Source: Streptomyces glomeratus
Lineage (GTDB): Bacteria > Actinomycetota > Actinomycetes > Streptomycetales > Streptomycetaceae
Direction of reading: 5' to 3'
DNA: 64,000 nucleotides
Assembly: GCF_021462825.1 (NCBI RefSeq)
Contig: NZ_JAKEEB010000009.1
Location: 186,001-250,000, forward strand
Each line of letters begins with the position of its first letter. The stretch's first letter is position 1. The notes under the pieces are model-generated. The model made no database searches, was not told the origin of the DNA, and saw only the letters and a program-made list of their open reading frames with translations. Positions 33,075 to 41,904 of the stretch are shown in pieces. A program made the position numbers and the translations under genes.

Positions 33075-33742
33075 CTGATACTCCTTTCGCGAGTCGGGTG
33101 ATAGCGGAAGGTGCTGGGGGTTCCTCCTTCGCCGTGACGGTGCCTCGGCAGTGGGCGGTGGTCCGCCCAGGCGGCGATTGACATCCGGGTTGCAGCGGCC
33201 GGTTGCCACATGCCGCATCCGTCGCGGAGCAGCGTGCACGCGAGCGGGGTATTTCGAGGGCCGCGCTGCCGGACGGCGGGCACGAGATCGTGGGTGGCCT
33301 CGCTGCGGAACCCTCCTGAGGGCCGGCCGGGTTGCCGTCGGACCTCGGACCGACGCAATGGATGGCGGACGGAATTCAAACGGGCGCCGCCGAGCCTCGA
33401 CCCGGTTTCCCGCCTGCGCCTTTCACCGCAGCCCGACTGTCAGGCAGGGTGTCCCCTCGTTTCGAGGCTCCTGCTTCCGTCTTCGGCGGGTTCGGCTCGT
33501 GTTGAACGGCCGACCGGGCGACTTTCCGGGCCTCTTCACCACTGGGCGGCTGCCACGTGTCACCCGTCGGGGGCGAGCGCATGGACACGGCTGATCACAC
33601 CCTTCGGAACCCATCCGGTCCGTGGACCGACCCCGGGGCCGGCGGCACGAGTGAAGCACAACGGCTGACGGCACTTCAACCACTGAAGTTTTTAAGCCAC
33701 TTAAGAATCTGTGGTGCTATTGGAACCTGCTAGATTCGACGC
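33075..33742. other. Divergent intergenic region, regulator/TetR
   Basis: About 670 bases between two divergent regulators, without a convincing gene. The TetR end carries two dyads and a -10-like box (described separately). The remainder shows no recognisable element. Confidence 0.55.
33674..33736 (+). promoter_or_regulatory. TetR promoter with two dyads; likely leaderless
   Basis: CTTCA-N5-TGAAG (33674-33688) and TTAAG-CCA-CTTAA (33692-33704) are tandem dyads, unusually A+T-rich for this DNA. TAGATT (33731-33736) is a TANNNT -10 box ending 6 bases before the GTG start. No ribosome-binding site precedes that start, so a leaderless transcript under autorepression is likely. Confidence 0.5.
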
Positions 33743-34339
33743 GTGACCGAACCGGACCGCCCAGCGCCTCGCCTGCGGGAGCGTAAGAAGGCCCGCAGCC
33801 GCCGGGCACTGGCCGACGCGGCCCTGCGGCTCTTCCTCGAACGCGGCTACCACGCCGTCACCGTGGCGGAGATCGCCGATGCCGCCGAGGTCTCGGTGCC
33901 GACTCTGTTCTCCTACTTCCGTAGCAAGGAAGCGCTGCTCTTCGACCTGGAGCCGGAGATCGCCGCGGGCCTCGTCGCCGCCGTCAGTCAGCGCTCCCCT
34001 GGCCGTGACGTGCTCGACGCGGTGCAGGAGTACCTGCTGTCGCTGCCATGGGCGGAACCGCAGCAGCGGGAACAGTTCGAGGCGTTCCTCGCGCTTGTGC
34101 ATGGCACCCCGGCACTGCGCGCCTACTGGCAGCAGATGTGGCTACGGCACGCGGACACCCTGGCCGTCGCGCTCGCGGCCGACCGCGGCCTGGAGGCTCC
34201 CGACCTGCGGACGCGTGCAGTGGCCCGATTCGTCGTCGACGCAGCGATGCTCGTCACACTCGAACCGGACCCACGGGCAGCGCTGGCCGATCTGCTCGGC
34301 TTGCTGCGCTCCGGGCTGGACGCCGCCGGCCTGCCCTGA
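33743..34339 (+). CDS. TetR-family transcriptional regulator
   Basis: 198 residues. The N-terminal HTH is typical of TetR: ALADAALRLFLERGYHAVTV, then AAEVSVPTLFSYFRSKEAL. The C-terminal ligand domain is of the type with an all-helical pocket and no identifiable specificity. GTG 33743 was chosen because a -10 box sits immediately upstream and no longer frame has an SD. It is divergent from the large LuxR-type regulator. No target enzyme gene is adjacent, so it may autoregulate or act at a distance. Confidence 0.9.
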   Translation: MTEPDRPAPRLRERKKARSRRALADAALRLFLERGYHAVTVAEIADAAEVSVPTLFSYFRSKEALLFDLEPEIAAGLVAAVSQRSPGRDVLDAVQEYLLSLPWAEPQQREQFEAFLALVHGTPALRAYWQQMWLRHADTLAVALAADRGLEAPDLRTRAVARFVVDAAMLVTLEPDPRAALADLLGLLRSGLDAAGLP

Positions 34340-34680
34340 CCGACCACCGACCTGTCGGCCACCCGGGGCGCCTTGAAGCGACTCCAGTGCGCAAGGCGCT
34401 CCGTGGTGGGGGCACACCCCAGTCGGACTCCCATCCTCTCGGCCCGGCGCCTGGCGCAGTGACCAGGCGGCGGGCCGGCGTACTGCATCCAGCCAGGGCG
34501 GTGAGCGCGAGGCTCGGACCTCCTCCCCGCCGCGCGGCACGCCCGCACGTCGCTCGGCGGCTGCCGGCGGGCCTGTGCTGCGCGTCCACACACAGCGGCA
34601 TTCCGAGTTCCGGCGCCCAGGGCGATGACGGAGCGGGAGGTCACCGCGGCGGGCACGGGAAGGTTTCCTCTCGTGTCTGC
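34340..34680. other. Gene-free stretch between convergent regulators
   Basis: 341 bases between the TetR stop and the stop of the minus-strand DJ-1/AraC gene. It contains one hairpin (34368-34399) and no coding frame with recognisable motifs. Confidence 0.6.
34368..34399 (+). terminator. Hairpin after the TetR gene
   Basis: 8-bp perfect inverted repeat GCGCCTTG/CAAGGCGC (34368-34375 with 34392-34399), loop of 16. It begins 28 bases after the TetR stop. Confidence 0.45.
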
Positions 34681-35649
34681 TCAGCGTGCCGCGTCCGTCG
34701 CCTGCCGGGCTGCCGCGCGGAGCGCGGAGCGCAGACTCGCCGCGTTGCGGTAGCCGACCATGGAAGCGATCCGATCCAGACTCAGGCCGGTCGTACGCCG
34801 CAGATGCTGCGCACGCTCGACACGCAGCCGCCGGATCAGGGCATACGGGGAGAGGCCCAGCCGGCTCCGGACATGGCGCTCCAGGGTGCGCCGCGTGGTC
34901 CCGAGCGCGGCGGCCGCGTCCGCCACACCGACGTCCCGCTCCATATTGGCGCGGATCCACTCCTCGAACGCGGTCACGTACCGGTCGACAGAGGCCAGGT
35001 GGCCCCGCGCCGCCTCGACGCTGGGTGCCGGGCGGTCGTCGATGAGGAGTGTCCTCGCGGTGAACTCCGCGAGCTGCGGGCTGACCCGCGAGACTAGGCT
35101 CATGGCCAGGTCGATGTGCGCGAAGGCGGCCCCGGCGGTGGCGATCGGGCCATCCCGCACCACCATCCGGCCCATGTCGAGCTCCGCCTTTGGATAGCGT
35201 TGCCGGAAGAGGTCGCCGAGCCACCAGCTGGTCGTGGCCCGCCGGTGGTCCAGCAGCCCGGCTTCCGCCAGGACGAAGGTGCCGGTGCAGGCGGCTGCCA
35301 GCTCGCGGCCGTCGATCGCCCAGTCGCGCAACACCCCCCGTAGCCGCCGTACCTCCTCCTGCGCGAGCGTGCCGACGACACCGGCGGGATCGTTGGGCGC
35401 CGTGGCGGGGATCACCAGCACGTCCAACTCGGTCAGTGCCTCGGCGTCGCCGAGCGTCAGGCCGGCCGGTACGAGGAGGCCGCCCGCCGTCGGCACCGGC
35501 TCCTCGCCCTCGGTGACCGTCCGGGCCGTGATGCGCGGAATGTCCCGGTCCACATGGCGACGAGCCGCGTCCGCGGTGCGCAGGACGTCCAGGACCGTGG
35601 TGAGCCCGGAGTCCCAGCACCCGGGAAGAGCTATCACTCCGACCTTCAT
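34681..35649 (-). CDS. GlxA-type regulator: DJ-1/PfpI domain plus AraC HTH
   Basis: 322 residues. The N-terminal DJ-1/PfpI-like domain (1 to about 185) keeps the nucleophile-elbow Cys121 in AAACTGTF. The C-terminal AraC-type double HTH (about 220-315) ends RIASMVGYRNAASLRSALR. ATG 35649 is 7 bases from a TAGCGT -10 box on its own strand with no SD, suggesting a leaderless mRNA. It is divergent from the crotonase gene, and two 13-bp direct repeats lie in the 60-base gap. A local activator of the crotonase/CrtC-like pair is the natural reading. Confidence 0.92.
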   Translation of the reverse strand: MKVGVIALPGCWDSGLTTVLDVLRTADAARRHVDRDIPRITARTVTEGEEPVPTAGGLLVPAGLTLGDAEALTELDVLVIPATAPNDPAGVVGTLAQEEVRRLRGVLRDWAIDGRELAAACTGTFVLAEAGLLDHRRATTSWWLGDLFRQRYPKAELDMGRMVVRDGPIATAGAAFAHIDLAMSLVSRVSPQLAEFTARTLLIDDRPAPSVEAARGHLASVDRYVTAFEEWIRANMERDVGVADAAAALGTTRRTLERHVRSRLGLSPYALIRRLRVERAQHLRRTTGLSLDRIASMVGYRNAASLRSALRAAARQATDAAR

Positions 35650-35702
35650 GTCGCGAACGCTACGCCCAGTGTCGCGATCGCTGATACGGGGCCTCCTACG
35701 GT
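35649..35702. promoter_or_regulatory. AraC-type direct repeats in a divergent leaderless promoter
   Basis: TGTCGCGAACGCT (35649-35661) and TGTCGCGATCGCT (35670-35682) differ at one base and are 21 bp apart, two helical turns. TACGGT (35697-35702) is a TANNNT box 7 bases before the crotonase ATG; the minus-strand TAGCGT (35662-35657) is 7 bases before the regulator ATG. The near repeat covers the crotonase -35 region; the far one covers the regulator's -10. That arrangement fits activation of the crotonase and autorepression. Confidence 0.65.
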
Positions 35703-35709
35703 GTGCGCC

Positions 35710-36534
35710 ATGCCCACCACAGGAGCACACCGCAGTACGGACGACGCGGGCAGGAGCGAGAAGGTCCTGGTTCGCCGCGACGGACCGATTCTCCTGATCA
35801 CCGTGAACCGTCCGGAGAAGGCCAACGCGTTCGACGCCGAAGTGATAGCCGGACTGTCCACGGCCTACGCGACACTGTCGGACGACCCGGACCTGCGCGT
35901 CGGTGTCGTCCATGCCGAGGGCCGGCATTTCACCGGTGGCCTCGACCTCGTATCGCTCGCCCCGCGCCTCGCCGCCGGTGACACGACCATCATTCCGGAA
36001 GGCGGCAGGGACCCCTGGGGAATCTGGGGCGAGCCCGCCACCAAGCCGGTCGTCGTGGCCGTCCACGGTCGTTGCTTCACCGCCGGACTCGAACTCGTAC
36101 TCAACGCCGATCTCTGCGTGGCTGCGGACGACGCCGTCTTCGCGCAGCAGGAGGTCAGCCGCGGCATCATCGCGCTCGGCGGCGCCACCCGACGGCTCCC
36201 GCAGCGCCTCGGATGGGGTCAAGCGATGCGCTACCTCCTCACCGGTGACCAGTTCGACGCCGCCGACGCCCTGCGCCTCGGCCTGGTGCAGGACGTCGTA
36301 CCGGCGGGCCGGCAGCTGCAACGGGCCGTGGCGCTCGCCCGGCGCATCGCCGAACAGGCGCCGCTGGCGGTCCAGGCCACCCTCGCCGACGCCCGTGCCG
36401 CCTTCGCCGAACCGAGCGCCGAGTCGGCGGAGCGGCTGCGCGAGGCCGGACGGCGTCTGCTGGCGAGTGGCGACGCACGGGAGGGCATCAGCGCGCTGAT
36501 CGAGCGCCGCGCGCCCGTCTTCACCGGCGCTTGA
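35710..36534 (+). CDS. Enoyl-CoA hydratase/isomerase-family protein (crotonase)
   Basis: 274 residues with the crotonase fold. Landmarks are VNRPEKANAFDAEV near the N-terminus, GRHFTGGLDL (first oxyanion loop) and GRCFTAGLELVLNADLCVA (second oxyanion loop). The acid/base position falls in FAQQEVSRGIIALGGATRRL. ATG 35710 was chosen because a TACGGT box lies 7 bases upstream and no SD is present. The CrtC-like gene follows after 48 bases, probably in the same transcript. The CoA substrate is unknown; hydratase, isomerase and hydrolase are all possible. Confidence 0.9.
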   Translation: MPTTGAHRSTDDAGRSEKVLVRRDGPILLITVNRPEKANAFDAEVIAGLSTAYATLSDDPDLRVGVVHAEGRHFTGGLDLVSLAPRLAAGDTTIIPEGGRDPWGIWGEPATKPVVVAVHGRCFTAGLELVLNADLCVAADDAVFAQQEVSRGIIALGGATRRLPQRLGWGQAMRYLLTGDQFDAADALRLGLVQDVVPAGRQLQRAVALARRIAEQAPLAVQATLADARAAFAEPSAESAERLREAGRRLLASGDAREGISALIERRAPVFTGA

Positions 36535-36582
36535 CCCTGCGACGCAGCGAAGGAAGACCCATTCACACATCGGAGGAAACTC

Positions 36583-37659
36583 ATGCGCGCCGTGATCGGC
36601 GATCGACCCGAGCACTATGAGCGGCTCGGTATCACCCCGGGAGTCATCCAACCGTGGGAGGACGGCCTGCGTACGGGCGGCGCCGAGGGCACCTGGGAGT
36701 GGTGGTACTGCGATGCCCATCTGGAGGACGGATCGACCTTGACGGTCGAGTTCCACACCAAGCCGCCCTACGTCTCCCCGAAGTCGCCGCTGACTCCTTT
36801 CGTCCTGCTCACCCTGACCCTCCCCGACGGCACCAGGATCGACAAGATGTGCACCGAGGAGCCCGGTGCGTTCCGGGCGTCGACGCACGGCTGCGACGTG
36901 AAGATCGGAGCCGGCACGTTCAAGGGCGGTCCGGAAGACGGCTATACGGTCCACGTCGAGATCGACGACGTCGTCGCCGACATCACGCTCACGCCGGAGG
37001 CACCGCCGTGGCGCCCGGAGACGGGACACGTGTTCTTCGGCGAGAACGAGGAGCACTACATCGCCTGGCTGCCGGTCGCGACAAGGAACGCGGCAGACGT
37101 CACCCTCGTCCGCGGCGGCCGCACCGAGCGGCTGACCGGTGTGGGTTACCACGACCACAACTGGGGCAACGTCGCCCCGCGGAAAGTGCTCGACCACTGG
37201 TATTGGGGCCGGGCCTGCGTGGGTGACTACACCGTCGTCACGCTGATGTTCGTCACCAACGAGGCCTACGACAAGGCGGAGATGCCGGCATTCCTGGTCG
37301 CCGAATCCGGCAAGGTCCTTGCCTCCGCCGTCGGCCCGGACAGCCTGACCTTCTCCGAGGACGACATGGTGGTCAACGAGCAGAGTGGAGTGCCGGTCGC
37401 GAAGCGGCTGACGTACCGGACCGGTCCCGAGTCCGCCTCGTACGCGGTGACCTTCCAGCACCGCAAGGACGCCTTTCTGCTGGACTTGGGAAACGCCGGT
37501 GCCTACCACCGGTTCATCGGCGACGTCACCGTCGAGCACACACACGCCGGCCGGACCGATATCGCTCGAGGTCGGACGCTCTGGGAGCTCCTCCACTTCG
37601 GCCCCCGCGCCGCGAAGGGCACGGGGGCGTTCCGCGATGCGGCGGGCCCCGCACTGTGA
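36583..37659 (+). CDS. CrtC/AttH-like lipocalin-fold protein
   Basis: 358 residues without signal peptide. It resembles the hydroxyneurosporene-synthase (CrtC)/AttH family: an N-terminal GTWEWWYCDAHLEDG stretch and the hallmark YHDHNWGN (residues 189-196) followed by WYWGRA. Family members hydrate carotenoid double bonds or act as cyclases in natural-product pathways. No carotenoid genes are nearby, so a CrtC reaction is not implied. It is paired with the crotonase and ends at a convergent terminator. Function is unassigned. Confidence 0.78.
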   Translation: MRAVIGDRPEHYERLGITPGVIQPWEDGLRTGGAEGTWEWWYCDAHLEDGSTLTVEFHTKPPYVSPKSPLTPFVLLTLTLPDGTRIDKMCTEEPGAFRASTHGCDVKIGAGTFKGGPEDGYTVHVEIDDVVADITLTPEAPPWRPETGHVFFGENEEHYIAWLPVATRNAADVTLVRGGRTERLTGVGYHDHNWGNVAPRKVLDHWYWGRACVGDYTVVTLMFVTNEAYDKAEMPAFLVAESGKVLASAVGPDSLTFSEDDMVVNEQSGVPVAKRLTYRTGPESASYAVTFQHRKDAFLLDLGNAGAYHRFIGDVTVEHTHAGRTDIARGRTLWELLHFGPRAAKGTGAFRDAAGPAL

Positions 37660-37693
37660 TCGGCCATCAGGCCTGACACCCACGTCCGCACCG

Positions 37694-37728
37694 GCGGCGG
37701 AGCCCGGTTGCGGGCGGGCTCCCGCCGC
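37694..37728. terminator. Bidirectional hairpin between convergent genes
   Basis: 12-bp arms (37694-37705 with 37716-37728) with one bulged C and a loop of 10. It lies between the CrtC-like stop and the stop of the discoidin-domain gene and could serve both. Confidence 0.7.
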
Positions 37729-37746
37729 GGGCCGGTGAAACCGGCG

Positions 37747-39810
37747 TCAGGTGCTGTGGACGCCGACCTCGTACAGCGAGTATCCCCACCTGGTGCCACG
37801 CTCCGTGCCCGTGATGCGGACGTAGCGCGCCGGTGTGCCGGTGAAACGAGCGGTGTCAAGGCCGCCGTCGCCGGTGGTGGTCGACCAGACCGTCCGCCAG
37901 TTCGCGCCGTCCGTCGAGAGCTCGATGCTGTACGACTTCCCGTACGCGCGCTCCCAGTCGAGCGTGACCCGTCCGACCCGGTGAGCGGAGCCCAGGTCGA
38001 TCCGCAGCCACTGGTTGTCGCTCCAGCCACTGGCCCAGCGGGTGTCCCGTGTGCCGTCGACGGCGCGGCTCGGCGCATAGCTGATGAACGGGTTCCACTC
38101 CGTCGAACCGGCTGTGGCCGGCGCCCCCTTGGCGAGGTTGACTTCCGCCTGGTGCCGCTCGGTCGCTCCCCACGTGCCGAGGTAGGACTCGGCACCCCGG
38201 AAGAGGTCGTTCACCACGCCCTGGCCTCCGACGAGCCTGATGTCCTCGATCCAGTCCGGGACGAGGCCGTAGTGAGCGGCTCCGTCGGTGTTCAGGTCCC
38301 AGGTGCGCTCACCGGTGGTCTGCCGGTCGATCAGGGAGCCTCCGTCGACGCTGCGGAACGGGTAGGTGACTTTGTTGGGCGCGTCGGCTCCGCGGGGACC
38401 CGGCCAGCCACCGACACCGTTCATGTCCGTTCCATAGCCGTAGCCGACGCCGTACTTGTCCCGCAGCGCCTTGGTGCGGTTGGCCTCGGCCACGAACCCC
38501 TCGGAGCCGTGCATGTACTGGGCGATGAAACCGCCGAGGGCGTAGACCCGTTCGGTCCAGTTCATGTCCATCCAGCTGTGCGAGGAGATCACGCCTGGGT
38601 AGGACTCGGACTCGAAGATGTCGAGCGCGCGGCCGACGGCCTTGACGCTCATGTGGTCGATCTCCAGCATCATCTTGCGTTTCATCATTCCGCGTACGGC
38701 ATACTCACCGAGGTCGGTGAGCCCGCGCACGTTGCACTGCGCGTCCGAGTCGTACGAGGGGACGCCCACACCTGCCGGGAGTTTCGCCTCGGCCCCCGGC
38801 GCTGCGGCCGAGCCGATGGGGTTGTCGTGCTGCGGGCCCGTGCACTTCTCGGTCCTCCAGAAAGTGCCGGTCGACAGGAACTGCCCGACGTTGATGGCCG
38901 TTCCTAGCCCGCCCGAATCGAAGCGGACTCCGCACAGCGCGTTGTCGAACTTGTGGCACAGGAACATGCTGCGCACGCCCAGCGCGTACAGCTCGTCCAG
39001 GCCGGCGTCGATGTCCTTCCTGTCGCACTGCGGAATGTCCAGGATCTGCTTGCAGCCGAAGGGCTCGGAGGTCTCCACTCCCAGGATGACCGCCAGCTTG
39101 CCCTGCTTGATGACCTCGCGGGCCTGCGCACTGTCGGTGACGACCCGGAACCAGCCCTTGCCCGTGCCGCCGTACATCTTGTCGATGTAGGCCTGCAGGT
39201 CGTACGTCAGCTTCGCCTGCAGCCGGATGGACGTCATCTCGTCGCAGCTGCGGTCCTTGAAGAAGTACACCGAGCAGATCACGCCGTTGGTGACGAGGTC
39301 GTTGACGAGCACCCGCTGGCCGCCGCGCCAGGCCCGTTCCACCCACGCGTAGTAGTTCTGCTGGTGGGTCAGCGAGTCGTGGGCGGGCCAGTCCTTGAAC
39401 GTGGGCCAGCCGACCGGGTCGTGTCTGCCGTCACCGCCCTTGGTGATGAAGTCGAAGACGGCCAGCGAGCCGTCGGGGTAGTGCTCGGGGCAGTCCTTGA
39501 GCGCGTCGGCGATCCCGGCCTCGGAGAACGTCTTGCCGCAGATGAGACGCCCACCGAAGGCCTCGTTGGCGAAGAGGTGGTCATGGGCGTCGACGAACCC
39601 GCGCACCTCGCCCTTGGCGTTGGTGCCCGCGAACGGCTCGCCGGTGACGTTGATCTGGGAGTCCGGCGTCGGTCGCGCGCTCGGGACCCACCACTCGTTT
39701 CCGGCCGCCGAACTCGGGGTGGGTCCGAGCACGACGGCCAGTACGAGGAGGAACAGCGACACTACGGTGACGCCTTTGCGTCGGCGGTACGGGAGTCCCG
39801 TCATGGCCAC
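37747..39810 (-). CDS. Secreted M19-like dipeptidase with C-terminal discoidin domain
   Basis: 687 residues: signal peptide (1 to about 36), a metal-dependent hydrolase core and a C-terminal F5/8 type C (discoidin/CBM32-like) domain of about 140 residues. The core resembles M19 renal-dipeptidase-type enzymes: FVDAHDHLF, the bridging Glu in LGVETSEPFGC, EIDHMS, ISSHSWMD and YGTDMNGVGG. Many cysteines suggest disulfides. Start is GTG 39810 or ATG 39804. The substrate is unknown; the discoidin domain probably binds a polysaccharide. It stands alone, with a desaturase upstream on the same strand. Confidence 0.82.
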   Translation of the reverse strand: MAMTGLPYRRRKGVTVVSLFLLVLAVVLGPTPSSAAGNEWWVPSARPTPDSQINVTGEPFAGTNAKGEVRGFVDAHDHLFANEAFGGRLICGKTFSEAGIADALKDCPEHYPDGSLAVFDFITKGGDGRHDPVGWPTFKDWPAHDSLTHQQNYYAWVERAWRGGQRVLVNDLVTNGVICSVYFFKDRSCDEMTSIRLQAKLTYDLQAYIDKMYGGTGKGWFRVVTDSAQAREVIKQGKLAVILGVETSEPFGCKQILDIPQCDRKDIDAGLDELYALGVRSMFLCHKFDNALCGVRFDSGGLGTAINVGQFLSTGTFWRTEKCTGPQHDNPIGSAAAPGAEAKLPAGVGVPSYDSDAQCNVRGLTDLGEYAVRGMMKRKMMLEIDHMSVKAVGRALDIFESESYPGVISSHSWMDMNWTERVYALGGFIAQYMHGSEGFVAEANRTKALRDKYGVGYGYGTDMNGVGGWPGPRGADAPNKVTYPFRSVDGGSLIDRQTTGERTWDLNTDGAAHYGLVPDWIEDIRLVGGQGVVNDLFRGAESYLGTWGATERHQAEVNLAKGAPATAGSTEWNPFISYAPSRAVDGTRDTRWASGWSDNQWLRIDLGSAHRVGRVTLDWERAYGKSYSIELSTDGANWRTVWSTTTGDGGLDTARFTGTPARYVRITGTERGTRWGYSLYEVGVHST

Positions 39811-40117
39811 GGCCCACGTCCCTCGGTCGGCGGGATGCGCGGCCGACCGGCAAGGAGGTCAGGGCCCGGAGGCGCCCGCGCACTGATTTGTCATGTCCTA
39901 CACAAACTCTGCGCCATGAGGATCGCCAGTGCCGCCTTCCGAGTCAATACTCGGGCTCTGGATGCCGGCTGCAGGTTCTTCGCCGCGGAAGGCACCTGGT
40001 ATCGACACCGGGTCGCCGCACGAGTGCCGGCTGTGTGGCGGTCTGCCTCGACGGACCCGGATTCTCCGCGCCGAAGCGCCCGATCTTCAGGCTGCCGAGG
40101 CACGTTCCTGCCGCTGT
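39811..40117. other. Intergenic region upstream of the discoidin protein
   Basis: 307 bases between two minus-strand genes. It presumably contains the promoter of the secreted hydrolase. No further element or gene was recognised. Confidence 0.5.
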
Positions 40118-41191
40118 TCACGCCCTGCGCTGCCGCCTGATGGGCTCTCCCACGCGGTGCAGGTGCGTCAGCGCCTCGCGGTAGGACCGGATCAGTCCGG
40201 TCTCGTGGTACGGCACCCCGATCTCGGCGCAGTACCGCCGCACGATCACCTGGGCCCGGCGCAGATGGACCGTGGGCATGCTCGGGAACAGGTGGTGCTC
40301 GATCTGGTAGTTGAGTCCGCCCAGCATCACGTCGGTGAACCAGCCGCCGCGCACGTTGCGGGACGTCAGGACCTGGCGTCGCAGGAAGTCGAGTTGCCGC
40401 CCACCGGTGATCGTCGGCATGCCCTTGTGGTTGGGTGCGAAGGTGCAGCCCAGGTAGACGCCGAACAGGCACTGGTTCACCGCGAGGAACGCCACCGCCT
40501 TGCCCGGTGAGAGCGCCAGGAACAGGGCGGAGAGAAAAGCGGCTATGTGCAGCAGGAGCAGAGCGCCCTCCAGCAGCCGGTTCTTCATGAGCGGTGAGCG
40601 CAGCGCCCGCACGCTCGCGACGTGCAGGTTGAAGCCTTCCAGTGTCAGCAGCGGGAAGAACAGCAGTGCCTGGTGACCACCGAGGTGGCGGGCAAGACCC
40701 CGGCTGGCGCGGGCCTGTTCGGTGGACCACACCAGGATGTCCGGGGCGACGTCCGGGTCGAGTTCCTCATGGTTGGGGTTGGCGTGGTGGCGGGTGTGCT
40801 TGTTCATCCACCAGCCGTAGCTCATGCCGATGGCGAGGTTGCCGAACAGCCGTCCGCCGATCTCGCTGTGCCGGCGCCGCCGGAAGATCTGCTGGTGGGC
40901 CAGGTCGTGGGCCACCAGGGCTATTTGTCCGAACACCACCGCAAGAAGGGCGGCGATCGCCAGTTGCCACCAGGTGTCGCCGAGGGCGAAGAACGCACCC
41001 CAGCCGGCAGCGAACAACCCGATCACGAGACCGAGCCGCACCGTGTAGTAGCCGGGGCGCCGCTTCAGCAGGCCGGCCTCGGCGATCCGCTGGGACAGTC
41101 CGGCGAAGTCGCTGCCGGCACCGGGGCGCGACGTGCCCGCATCAACGGCGGAGTGGCGGGTTGCAACGGAGGCATCGGGGGAGATCGTCAT
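40118..41191 (-). CDS. Membrane fatty-acid desaturase
   Basis: 357 residues with four or so membrane spans. The three His boxes for the di-iron site are present: HDLAH (about 94-98), HTRHH (about 132-136) and QIEHH near the C-terminus. This pattern marks front-end/acyl-lipid or acyl-CoA desaturases that introduce a cis double bond, usually with external ferredoxin or cytochrome. There is no fused cytochrome b5 domain and no adjacent reductase. It probably adjusts membrane fluidity; regiospecificity cannot be read from the sequence. Confidence 0.92.
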   Translation of the reverse strand: MTISPDASVATRHSAVDAGTSRPGAGSDFAGLSQRIAEAGLLKRRPGYYTVRLGLVIGLFAAGWGAFFALGDTWWQLAIAALLAVVFGQIALVAHDLAHQQIFRRRRHSEIGGRLFGNLAIGMSYGWWMNKHTRHHANPNHEELDPDVAPDILVWSTEQARASRGLARHLGGHQALLFFPLLTLEGFNLHVASVRALRSPLMKNRLLEGALLLLHIAAFLSALFLALSPGKAVAFLAVNQCLFGVYLGCTFAPNHKGMPTITGGRQLDFLRRQVLTSRNVRGGWFTDVMLGGLNYQIEHHLFPSMPTVHLRRAQVIVRRYCAEIGVPYHETGLIRSYREALTHLHRVGEPIRRQRRA

Positions 41192-41405
41192 GCTGGAAAT
41201 TCTGGAGATCGCCGTACCACCCGAAGAAGCCTGCCAGCCCCCGTATGCACACTAGGCCCGCCCCCCTGAACTGCCGGGGGTTTTCCCCAGGGCGCAGCCC
41301 TGGACGCAGGCCGGGACCAGGCGGCCGGCCGGGCCTGACCACCGGTCACACCTCGGCAACCCGGTGGTCCACCAGCACGTCACCGCCTGCGTGAAGACGC
41401 GGCGG

Positions 41406-41759
41406 TCAGGCGGGCTGCCAGAGCTCGATCCGATTGCCCTCGGGATCGGTGACCCAGCCGAATCGACCGACACCGTCCATTTCCTGCGTTTCCTCGGCCA
41501 CGTCCGCTCCCTTGGCGCGCAATTGAGCGAGCATCGCGTCCAGGTCCCGGACCCGGAAGTTGAGCATGGTCTGCTGGGCGCGGGACCCGAAGTAGTCGGT
41601 ATCGGACTCGAACGCCGCGAACACCGTCGGCCCGGCTCCCTGACGCCACAGGCCGGTCTCATCGGCGTCCAGGCCCAGGCAATCGCGATACCACGCGCTC
41701 AGGGCCGCCGGGTCGGCGGCCCGCAGGAAGTATCCACCGATTCCAAGCACACGTTCCAT
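41406..41759 (-). CDS. VOC-superfamily (glyoxalase-like) protein
   Basis: 117-residue single VOC module. It starts RVLGIGGYFLRAADPAALSA and has the closing motif VTDPEGNRIELWQP, with the metal-ligand-type Glu near the end. ATG 41759 is preferred; the longer frame adds an unconserved leader. Function is open: such small proteins include dioxygenases, isomerases and drug-binding proteins. It is divergent from a second VOC gene. Confidence 0.87.
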   Translation of the reverse strand: MERVLGIGGYFLRAADPAALSAWYRDCLGLDADETGLWRQGAGPTVFAAFESDTDYFGSRAQQTMLNFRVRDLDAMLAQLRAKGADVAEETQEMDGVGRFGWVTDPEGNRIELWQPA

Positions 41760-41904
41760 GCCGCTATCTTGCCAGGACGGCGATCGGGCAGGCGGGCACC
41801 ACACCATCGCCCGCCTCACCCCTCATCTCCATCATCTCCGTCGCGGGGGAAATCGTCGGCGTGTGGCCTTTGGCGGACCCGCTGCTTGACCGGGAGGTCC
41901 CGAC

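Noticed and set aside
35650..37683. N-terminal extension of the DJ-1/AraC frame to 1000 residues
   Set aside because: The extra 678 residues are antisense to crotonase and CrtC-like genes; the family start with its -10 box is at 35649.
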